Origin: Pseudomonas paeninsulae
Lineage (GTDB): Bacteria > Pseudomonadota > Gammaproteobacteria > Pseudomonadales > Pseudomonadaceae
NCBI RefSeq assembly: GCF_035621475.1
Contig: NZ_CP141799.1
Span: forward strand, 3,212,501 to 3,276,500
DNA length: 64,000 bases
Direction: 5' to 3'
Shown: positions 30,665 through 39,630 of the stretch, piece after piece
Numbering within the stretch: the stretch's first letter is position 1
Layout of the letters: every line of letters starts with the position of its first letter
Position numbers and translations under genes: made by a program
Notes under the pieces: generated by a model
Seen by the model: the letters and a program-made list of their open reading frames with translations, nothing else
Database searches by the model: none
What the model was told of the DNA's origin: nothing

Positions 30665-32442
30665 AGCGCTGGCTCGGCCTCTTCACTGCTGAACTGCAAC
30701 TCGGCCAGGCGCGCATACAGCGGGTTGCTGACGACCAGCTCGGCGTGTTTGCCAATCGCTATCAGTTTGCCCTGCTCGATCACCGCGATGCGGTCGGCGC
30801 TTTTCACCGTCGCCAGGCGGTGGGCGATCACCAGGGTGGTGCGCCCTTGCATCAAACGCGGCAGCGCCTGCTGGATCAGATGTTCGCTCTCGGCATCCAG
30901 CGCGCTGGTGGCTTCATCGAGCAGCAGAATCGGTGCATCCACCAGCAGCGCGCGGGCGATGGCCAGGCGCTGGCGCTGGCCGCCGGACAACCCCAGGCCG
31001 GCATCGCCCAGATGAGTCTGGTAGCCCTCGGGCAGCTGCATGATGAACTCATGGGCATGGGCGACCTTGGCTGCGGCTTCGACCTCGGCATGGCTGGCGT
31101 CGGTTCTGCCGTAGCGAATGTTGTCCGCCACCGAACCGAAGAACAGCGCCGGGTTCTGCGACACCAGGGCGAAGCAGCGGCGCAGCTCATGGGGATCGAG
31201 GCGCTCGATCGACTGGCCATCGATCAGGATGCGTCCCTGCTGCGGGTCGAAGAAGCGCAGCAGCAGATCGAACAGCGTGGATTTGCCGGCGCCCGACGGC
31301 CCGACCAGAGCCAGGGTTTCACCCGGCGCGACGTTGAGGTCGATGCCATCCACCGCAAAACTGCCTGGGCGTGACGGATAGGCGAAGCGCAGCCCCTGCA
31401 ACTCGATACGCCCTTGCACCGGCTGCGCCAGCACCAGGCCATCGGCAGTCGGCGGGGTGATTTCATTGCGCGCCTGCAGCAGTTCGGCGATGCGTTCGGC
31501 CGCACCGGCGGCGCGTTGCAACTCGCCGATCACCTCGCTGAGGGTGCCGAACGAGCCACCAACGATCAGGCTGTAGAAGACGAAAGCCGCCAGCTCACCT
31601 CCGGAAATTCGCCCGGCGATCACGTCCATGCCGCCGACCCAGAGCATCACCCCCACCGCGCCGAGTACCAGCACAATGACCACGGTGATCAGCCAGGCGC
31701 GCTGTTTGATGCGCTTGCGTGCGGTATCGAAAGCCGCCTCCGCCGACAGGCCGAAACGTCGCTTGTCTTCACTCTGGTGGTTGTAGGCCTGCACCGTCTT
31801 GATCTGCCCGAGCACCTCGCCGACATAGCTGCCGACATCGGCCACCCGGTCCTGGCTCAGGCGCGACAGCGCGCGCACTCGCCGGCCGAAAATAAGAATG
31901 GGCGCCACCACCAGCGGCAGCGCCAGCAGCACGATGCCACTGAGCTTGGGGTTGGTCACCACCAAGAGCACGCTGCCGCCGATCAGCATGATCACATTGC
32001 GCAGCGCCATCGACAGCGAGGAGCCAATCACCGACTGCAACAGCGTGGTGTCGGCGGTCAGGCGCGACTGGATCTCCGAACTGCGGTTGCTCTCATAGAA
32101 GCCCGGATGCAGATCGATCAGATGGTTGAATACCCGCTCGCGGATATCGGCGACGAAGCGCTCGCCGATCCACGACACCAGATAGAACCGGGTATAGGTG
32201 CCGATAGCCAAGGCCAGCACCAGCACGAAAAACAGCCCGATCGACTGCTGCAGTGCCTGCGGCGACTGAGTCGCCAGGCCTTGATCAACCAGCAGCTTGA
32301 TACCCTGGCCCATGGACAGGGTGATGGCGGCGGTAAACATCAGCGCCAGCAAGGCCCCGACCACGCGCCAACGATAGGGTGCGACGAAACGCCAGGCCAT
32401 GCGCAGGGCATTGCGCTGGCGGGAAGACAGGATCGAAACCAT
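30661..32442 (-). CDS. ABC exporter, fused permease and ATPase (MsbA/LmrA-like)
   Basis: 593 residues. Six-helix transmembrane domain (about 1-320), then a nucleotide-binding domain with Walker A GPSGAGKSTL, Q-loop SQNPALFF, signature LSGGQRQRLAIARAL and Walker B ILLLDEATSALD, H-loop IAHRLATV. Works as a homodimer. The family moves lipids, peptides or drugs outward; it is not the essential msbA by context, and no partner gene suggests its cargo. Confidence 0.92.
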   Translation of the reverse strand: MVSILSSRQRNALRMAWRFVAPYRWRVVGALLALMFTAAITLSMGQGIKLLVDQGLATQSPQALQQSIGLFFVLVLALAIGTYTRFYLVSWIGERFVADIRERVFNHLIDLHPGFYESNRSSEIQSRLTADTTLLQSVIGSSLSMALRNVIMLIGGSVLLVVTNPKLSGIVLLALPLVVAPILIFGRRVRALSRLSQDRVADVGSYVGEVLGQIKTVQAYNHQSEDKRRFGLSAEAAFDTARKRIKQRAWLITVVIVLVLGAVGVMLWVGGMDVIAGRISGGELAAFVFYSLIVGGSFGTLSEVIGELQRAAGAAERIAELLQARNEITPPTADGLVLAQPVQGRIELQGLRFAYPSRPGSFAVDGIDLNVAPGETLALVGPSGAGKSTLFDLLLRFFDPQQGRILIDGQSIERLDPHELRRCFALVSQNPALFFGSVADNIRYGRTDASHAEVEAAAKVAHAHEFIMQLPEGYQTHLGDAGLGLSGGQRQRLAIARALLVDAPILLLDEATSALDAESEHLIQQALPRLMQGRTTLVIAHRLATVKSADRIAVIEQGKLIAIGKHAELVVSNPLYARLAELQFSSEEAEPAL

Positions 32443-32576
32443 GGTTACTCGCTGCTGGGCGGGTCAGCCCTGAGGTTATAGAAGGCGCCGCATAGGCCGC
32501 GCGCAAGAACGTGTCCCAGCTAGATGGGGGCTAATCAGGCGCAGATCAAGCGGATCGTGCTGAAGGTTCAGTCCTA

Positions 32577-33011
32577 TCAGTCCTGTAGAAAACGCCGCGC
32601 GTGGTCGGCGTTCGGCAGTAGGCAGCTGTCATAACGACCGAACAGCCGATAGCGATTGAGCGCAATACGGTCGTAACACCAGTCGCGCACAGGCCGGGGG
32701 ATTACCCGCAACAATGCTAAAAATCGCCACAGACCAGGCAATTGCGCAAGGATGCGCAGTACCGCGTCCGAACGCACCAGCAATTCTCCCTCCTCGATAT
32801 AGGCCATGGTATCGAACTGCTCAGTGGGCAAGCCGAACCAGGCCAGCAGCGCCTGGCCCTGGACCGACTGCACCGAGGCCAGGCGAATGCGCTGCTGAGG
32901 GTCATGACGAATCAGAAACCTGACCCAGCCGTTGCACAGCTTGCACACGCCGTCGAACAGCACCACGCGTTCGCCCGGCTGGATAAAGGGAGGAAGTTTT
33001 TGATCCGTCAT
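32577..33011 (-). CDS. DUF393 thiol-disulfide oxidoreductase-like protein (DCC family)
   Basis: 144 residues. The family-defining motif VLFDGVCKLCNGWVRFLI places an Asp before a CxxC pair at about residues 19-27, as in DCC1-like proteins predicted to have a thioredoxin-related fold. C-terminal WCYDRIALNRYRLFGRYDSC is also typical. Physiological role unknown. Single gene; start ATG 33011. Confidence 0.88.
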   Translation of the reverse strand: MTDQKLPPFIQPGERVVLFDGVCKLCNGWVRFLIRHDPQQRIRLASVQSVQGQALLAWFGLPTEQFDTMAYIEEGELLVRSDAVLRILAQLPGLWRFLALLRVIPRPVRDWCYDRIALNRYRLFGRYDSCLLPNADHARRFLQD

Positions 33012-33181
33012 GTCCAGCTCCTGCGCCTGACCTGCCCAATACTACTCCCGTCAAGCCACGGTAATCTTGAGGTTGAACAGGCTCACCATGGCCACCAACC
33101 TCGTAACTGGCACGCCACGCAACTCGCTAGGCGCGTGGACTAGCGCCAAAGCAGTAGTTGTCGGCAAGGCAGCCTTGGCCA

Positions 33182-34297
33182 TCACCGGCCCACGGGATAG
33201 AGCAGCTCTTCCTTATAACCGGCCCACACCCGCACCACGTCGGGAAAGGCATCGTCCAACTGCACATCGCCGCTATCGACCAGCAATGGCCGGCCCTCGA
33301 GCGTGCCCAGCTTGCGCTTGGTCGCCACCACGCGCAGATGATCCAGGCCTATGGCGCGCAGCACGCGCGGGCTGATCTGCTGGTTGCCGCGGCCGATGAT
33401 ATGGCCCTGGCCGCCGATGGCGGTGACCAGCAGCCGCGCCGGATGCTCGGCCACCAACTCGAACAACTGCGCCTCGGTGACATCGAGGGCAATCACCTGG
33501 CCGTTTTCGAGCACATCGACGCCGAGCAGGCTGGTCTCCAGACCGAGGTTCTGCGCCAGACCGTACAGAGTCGAACCGGGGCCGAAGACGTAACGCACAT
33601 CCGCCTCCCAGCTGTCCTGCAGCCAGTCGGCCAGGTCGCTGAGCACCAGCTCTTCGGATTCCACTCCGCCCTGCTTGACCTGCTGCATATAACCGCCCTC
33701 TTGCGGCACGGTCAGCTCGCCATACCAGCGCGCCGTCACCTTGCCTTCGCGCAAGGCATGTTCGTCGATATCGCGCACCTCGCCGCTGGCCAGACGCACC
33801 AGGCCGCCCTCAATCAGCCGTGCGGCCAACTCGCCAGCGGCGCGCGGGCTGATGGCATAGACCCCGGACTGGATCTTCACCCCGGCCGGAATGCCCAGCA
33901 CCGGCTGCCCCTCGCGCGCGGCGGCGCAGATATCCCGCGCCGTGCCGTCGCCGCCGGCAAACAGAATCAGCGCAACGCCGGCATCCTGTAGTTGTTCGAC
34001 CGCCTTGTGGGTATCCGCCGCGCTGCTCACCCGTTCATTCAACTCTCCGACCACCCGGAAACTGAAGCCCATTTCGGCCAGCAGATCGGCGCCCATCGGC
34101 CCGGGAAAGGTCAGAAATTCCAGGCGCTCCTGCATCGCTCGCAGACACTCCAGCGCCGTGCGCGTACGCACTGCCGCCAGCGGTTGGCTGCCCAGGGCCA
34201 GGGCCTGTTCGGCCACGCCATCACTGCCCTTCAGCCCCGCGGGACCGCCAAGACCTGCCAGGGGATTGATAATCAAGCCCAGATGGAACCGCGACAT
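33182..34297 (-). CDS. ATP-NAD kinase family protein
   Basis: 371 residues from the ATG at 34297, preceded by AGGTG; a GTG two codons upstream is less likely. NAD kinase/diacylglycerol kinase fold with IINPLAGLGGPAGLKGSDG and the nucleotide motif LFAGGDGTARDI. Longer than the essential housekeeping NadK (about 295 residues), so it belongs to the separate AcoX-like/ATP-NAD kinase group. Phosphorylation of NAD is possible but not proven for this group. The same kind of gene is found at this position in P. aeruginosa. Confidence 0.82.
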   Translation of the reverse strand: MSRFHLGLIINPLAGLGGPAGLKGSDGVAEQALALGSQPLAAVRTRTALECLRAMQERLEFLTFPGPMGADLLAEMGFSFRVVGELNERVSSAADTHKAVEQLQDAGVALILFAGGDGTARDICAAAREGQPVLGIPAGVKIQSGVYAISPRAAGELAARLIEGGLVRLASGEVRDIDEHALREGKVTARWYGELTVPQEGGYMQQVKQGGVESEELVLSDLADWLQDSWEADVRYVFGPGSTLYGLAQNLGLETSLLGVDVLENGQVIALDVTEAQLFELVAEHPARLLVTAIGGQGHIIGRGNQQISPRVLRAIGLDHLRVVATKRKLGTLEGRPLLVDSGDVQLDDAFPDVVRVWAGYKEELLYPVGR

Positions 34298-34479
34298 AAA
34301 CACCTCGTTGTGTCCCAGAGTGTCTCAGGGGTCTTTTCAACCCACACGTTGTTTTGGCACAGTGAGCGCAGAGTCACTGGTGAACTGTATTTTTGACGGA
34401 ACTTCGTCGTTCGCTACTGTCAGAGCCCGTTCACCCGACTCTTTTAAACTGCACACACCACCTGACGAGGAGACCGTTC

Positions 34480-34659
34480 ATGAGCCCACAGCAGCAGACG
34501 CCAGACCCCCATGTTGCCCCTGAGCAGTCGCAACAGCCGGCAGGTGGCGCAATCATCGACGAGCAAGGCCAGGAAATCCCGATCACCGAGAACATGATCC
34601 AGCGCGCGTGCGAGGAGCTGGAAAAAGACCTGACCAAGCCCAATACCGACAAAGGCTGA
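34480..34659 (+). CDS. Small conserved protein, unknown function
   Basis: 59 residues starting at ATG 34480 with GAGGAG at 34467-34472. Pro/Gln-rich N-terminus and an acidic helical C-terminus (ITENMIQRACEELEKDL). No signal peptide or membrane helix, so cytoplasmic. The strong ribosome-binding site and following terminator support a real gene; a similar small gene sits beside the ATP-NAD kinase gene in other Pseudomonas. Confidence 0.7.
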   Translation: MSPQQQTPDPHVAPEQSQQPAGGAIIDEQGQEIPITENMIQRACEELEKDLTKPNTDKG

Positions 34660-34676
34660 TCGGCCAGTGTTACCCG

Positions 34677-34700
34677 ACCCAGGCAATGCCTGGGTTTTTC
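34677..34700 (+). terminator. Terminator after the small gene
   Basis: ACCCAGGCA (34677-34685) and TGCCTGGGT (34687-34695), followed by TTTTC. It could also stop transcription from pdxB on the other strand. Confidence 0.8.
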
Positions 34701-34728
34701 TTGGGCCACGGCCCAATAGTGCGATTAG

Positions 34729-34772
34729 TGGGTGGGCTGAAGCGCAACGCCGCCCGGTCCACCCTACCCGAC
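34729..34772. repeat. REP-like element
   Basis: GTGGGTGGGCTGAAGCGCAACGCCGCCCGGTCCACCCTAC-type sequence has GGTGGGC and GTCCACCC arms around a GC-rich core, the pattern of dispersed Pseudomonas intergenic repeats. It lies between the small gene's terminator and the pdxB stop. Confidence 0.5.
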
Positions 34773-34804
34773 CAGGTTGATTCGAGCCGTGAATAACAGT
34801 TCAA

Positions 34805-35947
34805 TCAACGCAACGTCGCCCCCAGCGCCTTGATCATCTGTACCAGTTGCGGCGCATCGCCTTGCAGCTTCACGCTCAGCCCATCGATCTCGCGGCGCAT
34901 CGGGTAATGTTTGCGCAACGCATCGAAGGCCGCACGCTGGCTGGCCGTTTCACCCTGCAGGCTGCGGCGAAAGTCCGCATCGTCGCGCCGCGGGTCATAG
35001 ACCGCGCGACACACAGTCGCCAACGCCCAGGCCGGATCGGCGCCGGCATCCAGGCTCAACTCAGATAGCCAGGGCGCCGGCATCAACTCGTCGAGGTTGA
35101 CCGTCGGCGGCCAGCCGAAATGCGCGCAAACCGCCGCATAGATCTGCGCCGTGCCGCGCAGCTTACCGTCCAGGCTGTAGCCGGCGACATGCGGGGTGGC
35201 GATGCGGCACCGGCCGGCCAACTCGACATCCACCTGCGGCTCGCCTTCCCAGACATCCAGCACCACCTGCAGATCATCGCGCCGCTGGAGCAACTCGCGC
35301 AGCGCCGGGTTATCCACCACCGCGCCGCGGCTGGCATTGATCAGCCAGGCGCCCGCCTTGAGCTGGGCCAGGCGCCGCGCATCGAACAGATGATGGGTCG
35401 GTTGCGCGCCGCCGCGCTCGAGCGGGGTGTGCAGGCTGAGCACATCGCACTCGGCGAGCACCTGTTCCAGACTGACGAAATCACCGCCTTCGGCGAGCTG
35501 GCGCGGTGGGTCGCAGACCAGCACACGCCAGCCCAGGCCGCGTAACACCTCGACCAGACGCCCGCCCACCTCGCCGGCACCGACCACCCCGTAGGTGCGT
35601 GTCGCCAGCTCGACGCCCTGTTGCTCAGCCAGCAGCAGCAAGCTGCCGAGCACATAATCGACCACGCCGCGCGCATTGCAGCCAGGCGCACTGGCCCAGC
35701 CGATGCCGGCCTGGGCCAAGTAATCGAGATCGAGATGGTCGGTGCCGATGGTGCAGGTGCCGACAAAGCGCACCGCGCTGCCTGCGAGCAACGCACGGTC
35801 GACCCGAGTGACCGAACGCACTAGCAGCAGTTCGGCATCGGCTACGGCCGCCGCCTCGATACCGCGACCGGGCAAGCGGCGAACCTCGCCGAATCCGGCA
35901 AAAAACTCATCGAGCAGGGGAATGTTCTCATCCGCGACTATTTGCAT
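34805..35947 (-). CDS. pdxB: Erythronate-4-phosphate dehydrogenase
   Basis: 380 residues from ATG 35947 ([20 protein letters not shown]), the standard PdxB start. D-2-hydroxyacid dehydrogenase fold: NAD motif [20 protein letters not shown], catalytic Arg in [10 protein letters not shown], Glu in VWEGEP and His in [12 protein letters not shown]. The C-terminal PdxB dimerisation domain is present. Second step of pyridoxal-5-phosphate synthesis by the DXP-dependent route. Confidence 0.96.
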   Translation of the reverse strand: MQIVADENIPLLDEFFAGFGEVRRLPGRGIEAAAVADAELLLVRSVTRVDRALLAGSAVRFVGTCTIGTDHLDLDYLAQAGIGWASAPGCNARGVVDYVLGSLLLLAEQQGVELATRTYGVVGAGEVGGRLVEVLRGLGWRVLVCDPPRQLAEGGDFVSLEQVLAECDVLSLHTPLERGGAQPTHHLFDARRLAQLKAGAWLINASRGAVVDNPALRELLQRRDDLQVVLDVWEGEPQVDVELAGRCRIATPHVAGYSLDGKLRGTAQIYAAVCAHFGWPPTVNLDELMPAPWLSELSLDAGADPAWALATVCRAVYDPRRDDADFRRSLQGETASQRAAFDALRKHYPMRREIDGLSVKLQGDAPQLVQMIKALGATLR

Positions 35948-36083
35948 GATCGGCTCCATACGTCAGGCCGTCATTCTAACCCGTCGGCGCCCTTGTCGGC
36001 AGCGCGCTAAAACAGGCCATATCCCGCTTTCCTGACCGAAGCGTCAGCGCGTAGACTACGCGGTTTTCCCGGAGAGCCAGCGG

Positions 36084-37475
36084 ATGACCTCTATGCCTGC
36101 CGTATCGCGCCTGCAGCGCGTGCGCACCGAGCTGCGCACCCTGCTGGTGCTGGCCACGCCGATCATCATTGCCCAGTTGGCGCATACCGCCATGGGCTTC
36201 GTCGACACGCTGATGGCCGGCCGGGTCAGCCCCAAAGACCTGGCCGCGGTGGCGCTCGGCAACTCGATCTGGGTGCCGGTATTCCTGCTGATGACCGGCA
36301 TTCTGCTGGCGACCACATCCAAGGTGGCGCAGCGTTTCGGCGCCGGCCAGCAGGCCGAGATCGGCCCATTGGTGCGCCAGGCCTTGTGGCTGGCGCTGGC
36401 GGTTGGCGGCGCTGCCGCGATCCTGCTGTGGAACGCCGAAATCGTCCTGCAGCTGATGAATATCGAGCCCAGCCTGATCGAACCCTCCATGGGTTATCTG
36501 CGCGCGGTGGCCTGCGGTTTCCCGGCAGTGGCGCTGTACCACGTGCTGCGCTGCTTCAGCGACGGTCTCAGCCATACCCGCCCGAGCATGGTGCTGGGGG
36601 TACTCGGTTTGCTGCTGAATATTCCGGCCAACTACATCTTTATCTACGGCAAGTTCGGCCTGCCAGCCATGGGCGGGGTCGGCTGCGGCTGGGCCACCGC
36701 GCTGGTGATGATCTTCATGCTGCTGGGCATGCTCTGGTGGGTGAAGTGGGCGCCCTTCTATAAACCTAGCCAGCTGTTCAACCGTTTCGAGTGGCCACAG
36801 TGGGCGGTGATTCGGCGTCTGCTGGAAATCGGCGTGCCGATCGGCATTGCGGTGTTCGCCGAAGTGAGCATCTTCTCGGTGATCGCCCTGCTGATCGGTG
36901 GCCTCGGCGCCAGCGTAATCGCCGGCCACCAGATCGCCCTCAACTTCACCTCCATGGTGTTCATGATCCCCTACTCCCTGGGCATGGCCGCCACCGTGCG
37001 CGTCGGCCAGATGCTCGGGCGCGGCGATCCGCGTCAGGCGCGTTTCGCTGCGGGCGTGAGCATGGCCACGGCGCTGGGCTATGCCTGCCTGTCCGCCAGT
37101 TTGATGTTGCTGCTGCGCGAGCAGATCGCGCAGATCTACACCGCCGACCCGACGGTGATCGCCCTGGCATCCGGCTTGATCGTGTATGCCGCGCTGTTCC
37201 AGTTCTCCGATGCGATCCAGGTCACCGCGGCTGGCGCCCTGCGCGGCTACCAGGACACCCGCATCACCATGTTGCTGACCCTGTTCGCCTACTGGGGCAT
37301 TGGCTTGCCGGTGGGTTACGCCCTCGGCCTGTCCAGCCTGTTCGGCGAGCCCAGCGGCCCGCGCGGGCTGTGGCAAGGTTTGATCGTCGGCCTGACCTGC
37401 GCCGCCATCATGCTGGCGATTCGTCTCACCGGCAGCGCGCGCAAACGCATCCGAGCCGCTAAGATGGCGCGATGA
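36084..37475 (+). CDS. MATE family efflux pump (NorM/PmpM-like)
   Basis: 463 residues, 12 membrane helices. N-terminal LATPIIIAQLAHTAMGFVDTLMAGR is the MATE signature, and GVPIGIAVFAEVSIFSVIALLIG starts the second bundle. Cation-coupled inner-membrane export of drugs or toxic metabolites. Start ATG 36084 after GGAGAG. Its last four bases overlap the start of the DUF3080 gene (ATGA), so the two are translationally coupled. Confidence 0.93.
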   Translation: MTSMPAVSRLQRVRTELRTLLVLATPIIIAQLAHTAMGFVDTLMAGRVSPKDLAAVALGNSIWVPVFLLMTGILLATTSKVAQRFGAGQQAEIGPLVRQALWLALAVGGAAAILLWNAEIVLQLMNIEPSLIEPSMGYLRAVACGFPAVALYHVLRCFSDGLSHTRPSMVLGVLGLLLNIPANYIFIYGKFGLPAMGGVGCGWATALVMIFMLLGMLWWVKWAPFYKPSQLFNRFEWPQWAVIRRLLEIGVPIGIAVFAEVSIFSVIALLIGGLGASVIAGHQIALNFTSMVFMIPYSLGMAATVRVGQMLGRGDPRQARFAAGVSMATALGYACLSASLMLLLREQIAQIYTADPTVIALASGLIVYAALFQFSDAIQVTAAGALRGYQDTRITMLLTLFAYWGIGLPVGYALGLSSLFGEPSGPRGLWQGLIVGLTCAAIMLAIRLTGSARKRIRAAKMAR

Positions 37476-38554
37476 TCACCAGAACCCTTGCCCTGCTTAC
37501 CCTCCTCATCCTGTCGGCCTGCCAACCGGCCGATGATGGCCTGGCCCTGCAGGCGGATTACCTGAAACGCCTGAACAATGCCGTCGAGGGCGATGCCGTC
37601 GTGGTCTTCGACAAGGCCCAGCTGACCCGCTATCGCTTGCCGCCGCGCCGTGAGCGTGTGGTGGATATCCCCGAGGTACGCATCGGCCTGCTCGATCTGC
37701 TGATCGACGTGCGCCGCTGCCCCGCCCTGCAGCAGCAGATCAGCTTGCGTAACAGCATCCTCGGCAAGCAGTTGGTACCCAGTAGCCGCCTGGGCTATGA
37801 AGGCGATCTATTGCGCGCCATCGATGCTTGCCTGGCGCGTCTTGCGGACGAGCAAGATCCGCAGCTGCACGGCACACTCAGCAACCTGGCCCGGGAGAAA
37901 CGCGCCCAGCTGCCCAGCGTGTTCTGGAATGCGCTGAACGCCAGCCAGGAAGTCGAACGTTACCTGCGCTTTGCCGATCAGGCCCTACCGACCGCCCCCA
38001 GCGAGGACAATGCCGCCCTCGCTGCCCTGGCCCAATTGGCCGCCATGGCCAATGCCCTGCCGCAAACCCTGCCACCGCCAACAGCCGAGCTCGACCCGCT
38101 GTTCTTCGCCCTGCATGCCAGCCCCCAGGGCGGCCAGTTGATCAGCAGCCTGGCCAGCCTGACCCACACCCTCAATCAGGGCAGTCGCCTGCTCGAAGAA
38201 CGCCAGCAACAACGGCCCATCTGCCCGCAGGGGCAAGCGACAGCGCGCGGGCGCATTCTGCAGAACATCTTCGTCAAGTATTACGCCGGCGGTTTGCAGC
38301 CCTATCTGGCCCAGGTGCACCAGCGCGGTCAAACCTGGAACAACAGCCTGCGCCAGCTCAGCGCAGCAGCCGAGGTGCCGGCGGCCACGCGCAACTACCT
38401 GCTGAACCTGGCTGGCCCCGAACAATCCTTGTGGGTTGATTTTCAAGCCGCCACCACCCGGCATATACACGCCTGGCAGACCAGTCTGAAAAGCTGTGGT
38501 CTGGCGCCCGGTCAGTCCGGGTGGAATGGCGAGGCCGCCAACGCCGACCAGTAG
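37472..38554 (+). CDS. DUF3080 family lipoprotein
   Basis: 360 residues. Lipoprotein signal with LLILSAC lipobox at about residue 17, then a largely helical periplasmic body. Characteristic of DUF3080: LNNAVEGDAVVVFDKAQLTRYRLPP near the N-terminus, RNSILGKQL and NIFVKYYAGGLQPYLAQV. Function unknown. Coupled to the MATE gene by a 4-bp overlap; its 3' 43 bp overlap the convergent glutamylcyclotransferase gene. Confidence 0.88.
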   Translation: MITRTLALLTLLILSACQPADDGLALQADYLKRLNNAVEGDAVVVFDKAQLTRYRLPPRRERVVDIPEVRIGLLDLLIDVRRCPALQQQISLRNSILGKQLVPSSRLGYEGDLLRAIDACLARLADEQDPQLHGTLSNLAREKRAQLPSVFWNALNASQEVERYLRFADQALPTAPSEDNAALAALAQLAAMANALPQTLPPPTAELDPLFFALHASPQGGQLISSLASLTHTLNQGSRLLEERQQQRPICPQGQATARGRILQNIFVKYYAGGLQPYLAQVHQRGQTWNNSLRQLSAAAEVPAATRNYLLNLAGPEQSLWVDFQAATTRHIHAWQTSLKSCGLAPGQSGWNGEAANADQ

Positions 38555-38967
38555 GCTTCGGAGAGGAACTCACGACCCTGCAGCAGATGCGCCAGGTAGT
38601 CGGCGCTGGGCAGCAGGCCATCCTGACGAAAGGCCGGATTGGCGATATACACCCAGGCAGGCTGTACGCCCTGGGCAGTGACAATCGCTAGGCGCTCGCG
38701 ACTGTAATAAATCGGTGTACCCTCGAACGGGTCAAGCTTGGCGATCTCATCCAGTTCGGCCAGTCGGTAGAGCACGCCCTCCACCACGCCATCGCGCTGA
38801 TAGCGGATATTAGCGTAGGCACGACCCGGAGCACGATCCATCGCGCGCTTGTTGAAACACAAGGCATAGCCGATCAAGCGTCCCGGCAATACCTCGCTCA
38901 CCCGCAAGCCACGGGCCTGCATGCGCGCCGGGTTCATGTTCGAGCCGTAGGCGAAGTACCAGCCCAT
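38512..38967 (-). CDS. Gamma-glutamylcyclotransferase-like protein
   Basis: 151 residues. The GGCT fold is shown by YFAYGSNMNPARM at the N-terminus (substrate loop) and LDPFEGTPIYYSRE, which carries the catalytic Glu. Family members release 5-oxoproline from gamma-glutamyl peptides or amines; the exact substrate is unknown. Two bases separate it from the tusA stop, indicating co-transcription. The 3' end overlaps the DUF3080 gene in antisense. Confidence 0.9.
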   Translation of the reverse strand: MGWYFAYGSNMNPARMQARGLRVSEVLPGRLIGYALCFNKRAMDRAPGRAYANIRYQRDGVVEGVLYRLAELDEIAKLDPFEGTPIYYSRERLAIVTAQGVQPAWVYIANPAFRQDGLLPSADYLAHLLQGREFLSEAYWSALAASPFHPD

Positions 38968-38969
38968 CG

Positions 38970-39221
38970 TCAGTCGGCCTTTTTCCGGATCAAATACAGG
39001 TAGGTACCCGCCTCTTCGCTCTGCTCGAGCAGTTCATGGCCGAGAAACACGCAGAACTTGGGAATGTCGCGTCGGGTCGAGGGATCGGTGGCGATCACCT
39101 TGAGCAGGCCACCAGCCGGCAGATCGCGCACCTTGTTGTGCAGCATCATCACCGGCTCGGGGCAGTTCAGCCCAGTGGCGTCGAGGGTGTCATCGAGAAT
39201 GGCGTCGGATTGCAGGGACAT
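38970..39221 (-). CDS. tusA: Sulfur carrier protein TusA
   Basis: 83 residues from ATG 39221. The motif [19 protein letters not shown] contains the CPxP catalytic Cys, and [14 protein letters not shown] is the usual second half. TusA carries sulfur from IscS to 2-thiouridine synthesis in tRNA and to other sulfur pathways in the cytoplasm. First gene of a likely two-gene unit with the glutamylcyclotransferase. Confidence 0.95.
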   Translation of the reverse strand: MSLQSDAILDDTLDATGLNCPEPVMMLHNKVRDLPAGGLLKVIATDPSTRRDIPKFCVFLGHELLEQSEEAGTYLYLIRKKAD

Positions 39222-39352
39222 CGGCTGGCTCCAAAAACAGGCGGCTATTGTCGCGCAAAGCGGCCCCTCAGGCCACCCGCCCCGCTCATGCGCCAAGGCG
39301 AACCCGAACTAGCCTGTTACAGGTAGACCCACACGCGGCGCAGGTGGCGCAA

Positions 39353-39553
39353 ATGTCCGCACCCAACCAACCCCGCAACTGGTGCCTGGTGCGCCTGGAC
39401 GACAATGGCAACGAATTCGTCGTGCGCGCCGACCTGACCCGCACCGCCGCCGAAGCCCTGGTGCGGCAATTCGAGGCGCGCGGGCACAAGCAGAGCTATT
39501 GGGTCAGGCAACAGCAGCCCCGTAGCCCGGATGAAATCCGGGAAGATCGTTGA
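39353..39553 (+). CDS. Small SPOR-like hypothetical protein
   Basis: 66 residues from ATG 39353; the frame is open to the 5' side but only this part looks conserved (RNWCLVRLDDNGNEFVVRAD, then AAEALVRQFEARGHKQSYWV, reminiscent of a SPOR/sporulation-related repeat). No good ribosome-binding site is visible, which lowers confidence. The last dozen codons (SPDEIRED) are encoded by a REP-like palindrome, so the present C-terminus seems to result from repeat insertion. Confidence 0.55.
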   Translation: MSAPNQPRNWCLVRLDDNGNEFVVRADLTRTAAEALVRQFEARGHKQSYWVRQQQPRSPDEIREDR

Positions 39554-39582
39554 GGCCGCCCCCAGCTTTCATCCGGGTTACG
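39521..39582. repeat. Inverted pair of REP-like elements
   Basis: Copy one: CGTAGCCCGGATGAAATCCGGG (39521-39542), with perfect arms CCCGGAT/ATCCGGG. Copy two, in opposite orientation, ends in TTTCATCCGGGTTACG (39567-39582). This is the paired arrangement typical of mobile REP doublets. It overlaps the 3' end of the small gene before it. Confidence 0.7.
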
Positions 39583-39630
39583 ACGTTCCAGAATGGCGTG
39601 GCCCAGCAGAGGCATTGACGGTGGCCCTGG

